A DNA stretch of 64,000 bases from Macrolepiota albuminosa (lineage: Eukaryota > Basidiomycota > Agaricomycetes > Agaricales > Agaricaceae), in NCBI GenBank assembly GCA_027475525.1, contig JAMWFC010000046.1, forward strand, positions 2,232,001-2,296,000, in the 5' to 3' direction. How positions within the stretch are numbered: the first letter of the stretch is position 1; each line of letters begins with the position of its first letter. Below are positions 10,238 to 19,903 of the stretch, in pieces. Under the pieces are notes generated by a model that ran no database searches, was not told the DNA's origin, and saw nothing but the letters and a program-made list of their open reading frames with translations. The position numbers were made by a program, and so were the translations under genes.

Positions 10238-11902
10238 TAGCGTCTGGGCACCAGGGAGTTACTGAGATGGAATCAGTGCGGAAAGAGGAAAATTCCGGAA
10301 TATCTATGACGATGAGTCCGAATGCAGAAAAAGTTGATCTGGCTGTGAGTCCACTTCCAAGTCTTTATTAGAAGATTCTGGGTGCTAGTATATGAATCTT
10401 AGAAGCCTCCTGAGTCGGAGCCAGTGCCGAACGACGAGGAAAAAATTGAGAGACAGACTGAGAAGTTGATGGCGATGAGTGTGAATGCTTCAGATGTTAA
10501 TATAAATGTAAATTTACTGCTTCAAATCTCTCTTTGAGACCTCACAGCTTCTGTAGGATTATTTAGATTGTGTTGATGATGACGATGACCCTTTTGACGA
10601 TCTCTAATGCAAATGGATTTTTTTATTGTTGACATTCGAATTGCTTCCTGTGTTGGATTCGATATACTTAAAAACGGTCCTCGTATAAAAGGGTGATCAT
10701 TACACTCCTGTTAAATTAAAACTTGAAAGTCTTCTCCAGCTTTCTTAATCAGGTGCATGACCCATTTTTCGTATGTCTGATTATTTCGCTCTTCGACGCG
10801 GCTTACAAAACATCTAGGTTAACGGCTGCCATGTGCCGTATCTGTGCTCGGCGTGCCAGGAAAGGAATTTCCCAAGTCTAGCACTGACTTTGATTTCATC
10901 CATAATAGGCCGAATTCGCCTAGGAGCCTGAAGAAGTCTATGGGAACTGAATGGTGTCATGACGTGAGATGCCGCGTTCAATGTTCTTGCGAGTTCTTTG
11001 ATTGTGATTCCGCCCGGTGCTAATAAAACAAATTGATAGTAACGAATTCTGGAGTTGTAAGCGACGATGTGATTGTAAATGTTGAGGTTTCTTTCCTTTA
11101 TTTTGTTCTCGTCAAGCAAAAAAATCTAACGCACGATTGACATAATTGACCATAGCACAATGATAGAGATTTGGTCGACACAATCACGCATGGCTCGGCG
11201 GATATTGTTGTTCGTTGTAGACAGAACATCAATTATTTCAGCACGGATCAGCACCTGGATCCATCGTTTCGTAATGATTGAGGCCTATCATCTACAAGGA
11301 CGTGGTCACGCAAAGATCAAGCATTGATTGACTAGGGGTTGTTTAACAATGCTCGCCATAAGAAATCTATTTCTCTGACGATCATTGTCCCAATACGTAC
11401 GTTCAATGACTTGGCAATAGCCTTGAAACCCACGCTCTGAATTGTCAGAATAGGCGAAATTAAAGAGCCAAATCACGTTGACATTAGACCAGTTCATCAA
11501 CCTGAGGTCCCATCGGATTGGATTTCACGTTACAGCCAAGCTTGGATCATACGTACAGATGTCAAGTGTACGACATGAATATTTGTTGACGGAGTACAAC
11601 CTGGCCAACGGCCTCCTTCATGGCGTAGGGGAAGAGCTTGAGCAGCGCGGGGCGCCCCTCATACCGCGCGTGGTACGGCCCATTGTTGGTCGCACGGGGC
11701 ACCGCTCACATTGGAGGAAGTTAGACACAGCGGCTTGGAACGTTGCGGGGCCTTGGAGGCAGGACGCGGGGTCTTGCGTGGTGTATGTCTCGTTGCAGTG
11801 TGTGAATGGAAGGAGAGGCGCGTGGTGTGCCTGGGCCGGTGATACATTGAGTTTGTTGTCAGTGTGTTTGGAAGCGGGGACGTACGGGCTTCGTCGGAGG
11901 CG
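10238..11902. other. No clear gene; possible degenerate coding remnant near 11,600
   Basis: Nothing recognisable at 10,240-11,500. On the minus strand at about 11,680-11,565 a short open stretch reads like protein (GPYHARYEGRPALLKLF, then PYAMKEAVGQVV), bounded by stops, and may be an exon or relic. The family was not recognised. Confidence 0.35.
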
Positions 11903-12056
11903 TTGACGTTGAGGTAGTGTTATGCAACGAAGAGCAGGGCAAAAAAGCATCCTAGGAGACAGAATTCCTCCAACCATGATTGACGTTGAGGTAGTGTTAT
12001 GCAACGAAGAGCAGGGCAAAAAAGCATCCTAGGAGACAGAATTCCTCCAACCATGA
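11903..12056. repeat. 77-bp perfect direct duplication next to LINE 2
   Basis: Copies 11903-11979 and 11980-12056 are identical, with two further matching bases. Period 77 as in the other cases; probably an assembly overlap. Confidence 0.95.
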
Positions 12057-12085
12057 TTCGCCCCTCATGGTTTGTTGTTGTTCTT

Positions 12086-12086
<1 letters not shown>

Positions 12087-12127
<41 letters not shown>

Positions 12128-14118
12128 GAGTGGCGTTTGGTGTAGTGGTGCGGCCGGCGCCATAGTCGCCTCCTCACCACCCGCAGGGCTGGTAACCTGG
12201 GCTTGCAACCAGGTTTTCCGTGAGAGATCCAGCAAAATATAGTCCGCGAGGAAATGCATTTACGCACAGAGTGTGGGGCTCAGAACCCAGGGGGGATTAC
12301 TCTAGCCTATCCCCCCTCTCTCGTCGGGCTCAATACCCACTAAAACCCCGCCAACAGCCTCGTTGTTGCATATTGTAAGCTCTGTAGACCGGCCTGTCCT
12401 TTTCCACGTGGCCTCTACTAGGGTCATGTTGATCGCACGTTTTCCGAACTTGAGGCTGGCTAGCTTTTTGTCCAATGTTGCCCTAGTTTCTATAACTTTG
12501 TTCCACCTGCGCTTTATCTCTTCCTCCGGGAAAGGGCTGTTGTTCTTCTGGATTACTCGCTCACATCGGAGTACCCAGATCAGATAGGCAGATTCGACCA
12601 CTAGGATTCTGTAGAGTCGGGACAGAGCGGTAGATTCTTTCCTGTTTCTCCCCTCCATTTCTGTCAGGGGGCTGCCTAATATTGAACTTATATTCTGCTG
12701 TGGTAGGTCCACACCGGTCCTATTCTTCCACATGGTGTTCGCCAGACTCCATATGATTCCCTGACCCGGAGAGGTGCATGAGGAGAGTATATGGTCCATT
12801 GATTCAATCTTGTTGTCATGCGAACATATGGCCCGTGTTCTTAGCTCAGGGGGCATGGTAGGACGATCCCAGTAGGACCCAATCTTGTATGCGTCATGTA
12901 CGCCTTTCCATAGGAAAATCCTAATCTGTTTCGAAAAGTCCTTACACCGTGTGCCCATCCATACTTGTGCCTCTGAGGGGCACTTCCCATTTAGTCCCAT
13001 CACTTTTCTCCTGATTTTCTTCAGTGTTTTTTCTGTCTTAGGTCTCGGGGGTACTACTTTCATGTTTCTTATTGCCCGGTATGCCAGGGCTTGTGACATT
13101 TTAGACAATTTCATACCCGTTAGGTGTAATTCCACCGGCGTTGGGGGTAGTGTCATTACTCCCTGTCCACTTATGGCTTCGTTTGCTAAGATGGATGCGA
13201 CACCTGTTTCCGCTGTTGGGAGTTCCTCTGACATATTCCACAAGTACACATTTGTTCTATGCATTCTCAGACGGCTCAACAATGTTTTTAGGAGGCCTCC
13301 ATCATTTGATCCTAGGAAGTCCCTATCTTCCATATCTTCTATGTCTTCCGTAAGTAGCTCATATACCGCCTTGGATCTTATTAGAATCCATAGTGGAGCA
13401 TTTATGCCGCTCTGTATAGATGCCAGTAGGATAGCTAGAAGGGATGCACTCGAGTTTGTGTTAGTGCCTACGTTAATCCATTTTCTTCCGCAGCTTAGGT
13501 CTTCTCTTGCCTCGAAGAGAACCCCTGCTCCTAGTGCACACTTATCGCTAACTCGTTTTTTCTTTCCTACGGATCCGTGGATCCATACTCTGCGGGGTTC
13601 ATGCAGGACTCCTGGGTCTTCAGGGATGTATGTGTTATCTATTCTGGGACCAGACGTGAATATTCTAAATACGTTTTCCAGGTGGCCACTGGTCGCCAGG
13701 CGCAGGTTTAACCGGCGGCAGTTTTCATTTACTTCTTCCTCGTTATTATGAAATTGTCTGTCATCAGGTTGTTCCATGGTTGGGTTCCACCTGTTGGGTA
13801 GCAAACTAAGCATTTCTTTGGCTCTACACACACACAGGCTTGGATGGAGGCAACCTGTTCTGTTTTCTATTTCCATACAGGACAGACATTCACACTCTGC
13901 GGTGTTTCGGTGGTCCTGGCTATTGAGGGAGGATGCAAGCAACTCTGCGTCTTTTACTAGTCTCATGTTGTGCTTAGACTTAAGACATTCTGCCACACGC
14001 CCTGAGTTTAGCCTCCTAATCTTTTTGTCCGCAGCAAAATGATACCAGATTGGCATTTCCTTCAGAATTTCTCGATCAAAAGCTAGACCCTCTGGTCGTA
14101 CTCCAAAATCTTTTGCTG
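12087..14118 (-). mobile_element. Second LINE copy, 5'-truncated, minus strand
   Basis: A run of 40 T at 12087-12126 is the poly-A tail on the minus strand. The homology to the first LINE starts abruptly at about 14118, in the region behind the RT core (AKDFGVRPEGLAFDRE against AKTYGVRPEGIAFEKN), so the copy is 5'-truncated as LINE insertions often are. The 3' UTR shares a block with the first LINE (GTGCGTAAA...GCATTTCC; here about 12248-12268). No target-site duplication could be made out. Confidence 0.88.
12302..14118 (-). CDS. LINE C-terminal polyprotein with degenerate RNase H domain
   Basis: An uninterrupted frame of about 605 codons; the first Met at 14056 is internal to the ancestral protein. 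In order: the RT connection region, the same C-x-C-x2-C-x8-C-x5-C linker as LINE 1, an RNase H-like domain at about residues 155-290 counted from Met 14056, and the C-terminal knuckle region ending GVLVGIEP. All four RNase H catalytic acids are replaced (Asp to His in IHGSV, Glu to Ser in SASLLAI, Asp to Arg in LIRSKA, last Asp to Ala in GVASILA) and the GHSG histidine is lost. The knuckle has Cys-to-Asp (CSHD...HILSSC). Despite this there is no stop or frameshift. Confidence 0.8.
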
Positions 14119-15041
14119 TCTACACTATGTCACAAAACAACACATCTCTGACATGGTAGCAAGCTTTACAGGATCTTCGATGGCCCATATTGTTATTCTT
14201 TATCTCAAAGTGAATTACCAAAAGAGTATCATCCGCTCGGCGACCAACTTTTAGTGTACGACGATGCTCCGTTGAAGTCAGTTCATGCATCACATCGTCC
14301 ACTTTACATACCGGTTTCTTGCATTCTAATGACCTTGGGAATATTGCATGTATTCAACGTCTGCGATTTTGGTACCATCAAGGACGTTGCAAAGTCATAA
14401 GTAGTCATTGCACAGTTTTGAAGCGCCTCATCTGGAGCAAGAGCGTCATCCCTCGTCAGTACTTGCATTGATAAACGATGTGAAAGGATGTCAACTCATG
14501 AGACCTGGGTTGCATCTCATCCTGAAGCCAAAATCGAATGCATTCCTGCTGCACTCGCCAGGATCGTCCTGTCTTCATCCCGTGCCATACCCTGACAGTG
14601 CACCAGCTGTTGGAGATCATAAATAACAAAGGCGTCTTTCACGCGCTTGGCTTTCGTCGTCTCATGAAAATGCTTGCATCGTGAACCATCGTGTCTCTGG
14701 CACAGAATTTAGGGTCTCAAGTCAACCGAAAAAAAAATCAAGAATCTTGATGAACTATTCAAAGTCACCGATTTGGGTTTAATACCTATGGATTGTGTGC
14801 CCCTAGATTGAAGTTTGAATAAATGCTTTGGTCATTCTTTCCTTCAGAGTACCAGATGTTTCGCTTCCGCCACGGCCTGAACGTCAGCATTGAATATTGA
14901 GGGCTCAGCGCTCAGGTGTAGTAGTGCAGGATTCAGGGACAGAATTGTAACGTCACGAGTGTCGTAGCATTTTTGACAAGTCGAATAATCATTATGTATG
15001 CTAAAGCTGTGGTGATAACGAAACGAGACAAGCGATAGAAA
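14119..15041. other. No gene; Copia-like reverse transcriptase relic at about 14,730-14,805
   Basis: On the plus strand at about 14,733 a 25-codon stretch reads NLDELFKVTDLGLIPMD before a stop. It resembles the L...F.VTDLG segment of Ty1/Copia reverse transcriptases. Flanking frames are closed. Nothing else is recognised here. Confidence 0.3.
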
Positions 15042-16612
15042 TCAATGTCTGTTTCTCTTCCTCGGGTCGTCGGCTTCCTTCCTCTCTGCCCTCCTCACTG
15101 TCATCTTGGCCCTCCGCTCCGACTCGGAGATACGCTTAAGACGTTCATCGATGTCTATGAAGTGACCTCCAACATCAACAAATTTCATTGATGACCGCCC
15201 TGGCTTCACACTAATCTGGACCTTCTCTTTCGGTGTTTGTGTCGTAGCATCCTTGACACGCGGCATAAGCTGAGGGTTCGACTTATAGGCCTCCTGCATT
15301 CTGGTATATCGTTTGGCTGTCGCCTTAGCATGCTCCAAAGACGCTGGAACAACGGGTTCCTAACAATCACTTTCAACAATGCAAGATTACGAGTGTACAA
15401 AACATCTTACTCGGCCGTCCTCAGGGACAGACTCCCAATACAGTTGTTGGTAACGTTGTCGAGCAGCGTCACGATTCTCGTCCTGCTCGAGCATATCTGC
15501 TTCGTTTGCATCCGCCCTCACATCAATGATTTCATGAGCTTGCCGCCGAGCGCCAAGGATCATTTCCATTCCTTTACGGAAGCCAGTTTGGAGCGGTATG
15601 CCCTGGAACAAAGTAAATTAGTAACGAAAAGGCAAGTCAGAAAAGTCGACGAAAATCAGATGGGGTTGTAAGGGAATAACCATACATCTAGGTGATGTAA
15701 GGCACCAGATGTCTTCCAATTCGCGAATGAAGTTATATCTCGTCATGGCAATACATAGCATAGAAACACAATTGACAACCACTAACCTTCTAAAAAGCGA
15801 AAATCAATTGACGAAAGGGAATTAGTGAGAGGGTGGTCAACATTTGAATGAGAATACTCAGTACCTGCCGGGAAAAGTTCAGTCAGTAAGAGAAATTATC
15901 ACAACAGACAAAAAGGAGTTTCAGTGAGTCAAGCGTAAAAGCCGTTAACCATATAGCTATGTCTTCAAGACTAATCGTTCAAGTCATCGTTACAGAACCG
16001 CGGTGCGGTATCAAAGACTGATGCAAGAGACTAACCTGAACCCAATCCGCTTCCATTCCTTTAAGTCTTAGTATTGCGTCAACGCGCTTCAGACTAAGGT
16101 GATGCTTCTGCGACAACGCACGAACATCGTTCGCAATAGGATCAGCCATGTAACTCTTATAAATCGCGGTTCGCACGGCGTCGGAAACAGGCGGAGGGGG
16201 TTTAAATGAAGGATTCATTGGAAATGGCTGAATGATGTATTGAGTCGATCACTTCAGTGGGTGAAACACGTTGAAGAAAGACGAACTCAACTACTCGACC
16301 ACCCAGCCATTTATTCGGTCCATCAGCCTTTCTAAAATTCTCGCCAGCGGCTTCCATAAACTCGTTGTAGGTCTCAGGCTGTCTAGTCTCTCCTTTTCCC
16401 CTCTTTTCCATTTGTCCTAGCACTTGTTCGAGGGGATCTGGAGCATCAGCCTGGGCATCAAGTTCATCCTCTGAGGGAGGTTCGGGAGCGAGTTCGGAGA
16501 ATTCACGGCGTGTCAAGTGTGTCAAAGAGTTACCACACCGACTATAGTAATGAACAGATGACCGTGGACACGTTCGAGCGCATCGAGGAGTAAGACGAAA
16601 GTGGGAGAACAT
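15042..16612 (-). CDS. Mitochondrial small-subunit ribosomal protein mS45 / Bot1-like
   Basis: Component of the mitochondrial ribosome small subunit (Bot1p, 'eukaryotic mitochondrial regulator' family). Exons: 16612-16295, 16227-16036, 15602-15411, 15359-15042. They join as NKWLGGR/PFPMNPSFKPPPPVSD, ADWVQ/GIPLQTGFRKGM and PEDGR/EPVVPASLEHAK; the central LSQKHHLSLKRVDAILRL block is the family hallmark. The N terminus (MFSHFRLTPRCARTCPR) is basic and fits a mitochondrial presequence; an in-frame Met at 16654 would add 14 residues. The second intron (433 nt) is long for this genome and could hide a small exon. It is divergent from EFM3, with 143 bp between the starts. Confidence 0.78.
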
Positions 16613-16755
16613 GGCTAAACACGACCCCAGAAAAAATTTATTGGTTTTGATCACGTGTTCCCAACTTTATGGCCGGCTAAGTTCAAAGTGAATGCAGATC
16701 GGTCCGACCCCAGCCAGACTGTATCTGTACATGAAGCGCCCGCAATACGTGTACG
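16613..16755. promoter_or_regulatory. Shared intergenic region between divergent mS45 and EFM3
   Basis: Only 143 bp separate the two start codons, so the promoters must overlap. No TATA box is evident. Confidence 0.6.
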
Positions 16756-18195
16756 ATGTCTCTTGGGCCTGAGCTCTTCAGAATTTTGCAGGCATATGCA
16801 TCGTTGACTCCTCCCAAGGGTCTTACTTTTCCCCACCAGCTGGGTTTTGCTGTCATTCACGATTTCCTCCTTGATAGCATCCTCTCAAGTCCTCATTTCC
16901 TTGAATATCCGCCCTCCGAACAGTATCAATTGACTTTTTGGAAATGGGTCATTAATAACCTAGAAAATATGACAAAAGATGAGGCATGTATCGACTGTGA
17001 ATACAAACATCTTCCCTATAATCAAATCTTCAGGACCTTGAGATTGACTCCCAAATCTATGACCGTTATCTAACGCTGGTGTCATCATCATCGGGACTGT
17101 ACGTGTGTCCATTTTGTTGCCAGGATCCATTCTGTCAATGAGGTGAGGTCTCTAGTGCGCCCGGTGTCACAGGAGCAAATTATCAGGATCAAGTATGCTC
17201 TCGCGGTGTCATGTTCCATAAACCTCCATCACCGTCGTATGTTACATATTACTGGAGACCGATAACTAGCGCTTTTCCCACGGAAAAGATATCTTTGGAT
17301 TGTTTTGAAACTGTGACTTTACTCGAGTCCCGCAATACGATTGAGAGTGGCACCACTGGCATGCGAACTTGGATGGCAAGTTTTGTACTAAGCGAATTTT
17401 TGACTAGACACCCAGGTAAGATCAAATTAACGCTCGAAAAAACGAGAGCCCATCTCACTTGATTATTAAGACTTAGTGAAAAATAAGCGAGTCCTTGAGC
17501 TAGGATCAGGTATCGGTTTCTTAGGGATTATACTCGCACGTCTACAGCAAGTCTTCTCAGGAGAGACGGGGCATGCTCTCTGGCTGACAGACGTCAACGA
17601 TAAAGTTCTCAAAAGATGTCAAGAAAACATCCAATTGCCGTGTAGTACGTTTATTTAGCATCGACAATTCCATGAAAGACCCCTGTCTTATTTGCCCCTG
17701 TAAACTAAGACAGGACTTCAACCTCGGGTATAGAATTCTGCTTTTTGGACTGGTCCGATGCTCTGGACGACGATTGGATACCTTCTCTCAAGTCGCGTTT
17801 GACGGATGACATTGACGCCAACTTGATTGTGGGCGCAGACATTGTGATTCCCTGTTATTTTGAACTTTTATCTTAGTTGACTTGATAGGTATTGTAGATT
17901 TACGATCCAATTCTCATTCCGGCCTTGACAGCTGTGTTACGTCTTGCTCTTCAGCCCAGCGACAAATGCAGCTCAAAAGTAGCAATTATTGCGGCGACGG
18001 TGAGGAACGAGGATACTCTTGCACAATTTGTCAATGCAGTCCAGCGTAAGCTTTCTGGTTCAAACATGACATCGCATGTTATTGAAAAACCTGACAGGAG
18101 AACCTCTCCACATAAAAGAGCTGCCGTTCGTCGCTCGAGAAACATGGTTTATACAAGACGCAGAGAATGTCAAAATATTCCAGATTACAATATGA
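16756..18195 (+). CDS. EFM3: Protein-lysine N-methyltransferase, EFM3/EEF2KMT (FAM86) family
   Basis: Predicted cytosolic SAM-dependent methyltransferase that modifies a lysine of elongation factor 2. Eight exons fit all phases: 16756-16983, 17034-17098, 17124-17142, 17187-17415, 17477-17644, 17734-17843, 17898-18045, 18098-18195. The N-terminal FAM86-type helical part precedes the Rossmann fold. SAM motif I is RVLELGSGIGFLGI, the acidic loop is WLTDVNDKVL, and the post-II region is FLDWSDALDDDW...IVGADI/IYDP. Intron 1 uses a GC donor (GAG/GCATGT); the only nearby GT donor gives an in-frame stop. Exon 3 is only 19 nt. The C terminus is FQITI. It ends 78 bp from the convergent WSS1 stop. Confidence 0.86.
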
Positions 18196-18273
18196 TATAC
18201 ATAGAATTGCAAATAACCTTCTAGGCTCCACTAATAGTTATGATATACACTGGAAAAATTGAAATCAGAGAGA

Positions 18274-19541
18274 TTAACTACTTGTCTTTATAGCACCACA
18301 ACATTGGCACATCCATCGTTCATGGGGTATATCTGATTCTCCACAAGTCAAGCATGCCCAGCCGGATGCTTGCGTTTGTGGTCTTATCGTCAGACACGCA
18401 TCACATTGCAAAGTCATTGAGCTATTTAGTAGGGTGCAGGTTGGACAGGGCCACTCCGACAAGGATTTAGGAGATTCCGCATTGACCTTGCGACGATTGG
18501 ATGATGATAGATTATAATTTGTAGAAGGTGCATTTGCAGGACTTAACTTCGTGGTAAGCGAGCGTTTTGTCTGCGCAAGAGGCGACTTCGACGATCCAGC
18601 GATTGAGGCTTCGTGGTTAACGGCTGTTTCTTCCAGGTCTGAACTATCCAAGGTGAGGTCTATAACATGATCCTCAATACTATCCTTGGCAGCTTTTTCA
18701 GCTTCAAAATCAGCTATGGCACCAGATGCACACGACTTTTCATCGCGTACTCTACGTTCAGCGGCCTGGATTTTTTTTTATTGGCGCGACTGAAAGTAGG
18801 TTCAAATTACGGACACACCTGAGCAGCAAGTTCACGGGGACTTAGACCCATGGTATTGATTCTACCACCAAGACGGCCACCGCTGCCAAGTAGTCGTGAG
18901 GTCTGCCTTCTGTTTTCGGCAGCTTCAAGAGCTTTGGCGCGAGCAACATGGGGTGGAACGTTATGTGATACATTAGCGCCCAAGCGATATCCCTTGGAGA
19001 AAAACCCTTCGCCAGAATATCCTGACCTTTGAAGGCCATCATATTCGTCCTGGATTCCGGAAAGATATTTGTAAAAGTTGTCATCGTGTCGACCGTGAAC
19101 ATTGTGTGTAAGCTAAAAAGGGTACATAAGTCAGGCGGTTATCTATCGCAACGAGCTTTCCGACCTCATGTAACATGGTTTGTACGAGGTCATCTTCATG
19201 GTAGAATGTATCTGGCGCGTGTGCTGGGCGCAATCGTATACAAATCTTCTGACCGCCATTAATGTCTAAACACTTATGTTTAATCAATGGGTAAGAAACC
19301 TTAGAAATCACATACTTAAACCTATAAAGTAGTTAATAACTTTGTATAGATAAAAGATCTCTAACCTACCAAGGAGGTTGGTGTTGTTAGGAAAGAATTC
19401 AGCAAGGACGGGAAGCTTCCAGCCATGCTTTCGCATGATTGGTTTAACAAGAGAGGCGATCTTCTTGAGCAACGGCAGAGCGCGATCAGCCTCTGGTTTG
19501 CCCTTTAGGTGTGTAAAGGATTCCACGAACACCTCCGACAT
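18274..19541 (-). CDS. WSS1: DNA-dependent metalloprotease WSS1 (SPRTN-like), DNA-protein crosslink repair
   Basis: Nuclear protease that degrades proteins crosslinked to DNA and acts with SUMO and Cdc48. Five exons: 19541-19370, 19321-19316, 19265-19165, 19112-18819, 18765-18274. The WLM domain holds LVKPIMRKHGWKLPVLAEFF, LLGLNINGGQKICIRLR and the zinc site HELTHNVHGRHD (HExxH plus a distal His). Exon 2 is six nucleotides and encodes the middle of LLGLN; without it this highly conserved motif is lost. The C-terminal part carries a SUMO-interacting motif (VIDLTLDSSDLEE) and two RanBP2-type zinc fingers (WPCPTCTLLN...CDAC and WACLTCGE...CQCC). The start ATG at 19541 opens MSEVFVESFTHLKG, which matches the family start. 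Confidence 0.92.
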
Positions 19542-19903
19542 TTTGAGCGTCGTTCTGGTCCGTAAAATATGAAAGAAAGAGGGTACATGAGCTTTAGTCG
19601 TGAGCGCCTCAACTGCCCCACGTGACACTCATACTTCGTTAATACATTATCAAAACGCGTTGTCCATGTGAAACGCTCAGTACGTTTTACAAATGCTCTG
19701 TTTCAATAATCTAATACTATCTAATACACGTGCATACAATGATAAGACAACAAATAATCAATTACCTATAAACGAGGGTAGGATGTAGGGAATAACAGCT
19801 ATGAAAAGGTACAGTAGTCGACCTGAGATGCTCTAATGATACAATGATGGTTGTCGATGAGTCGTAAGTCATGAGTCATAAAGCCTATGGCATGTTCATA
19901 TGC

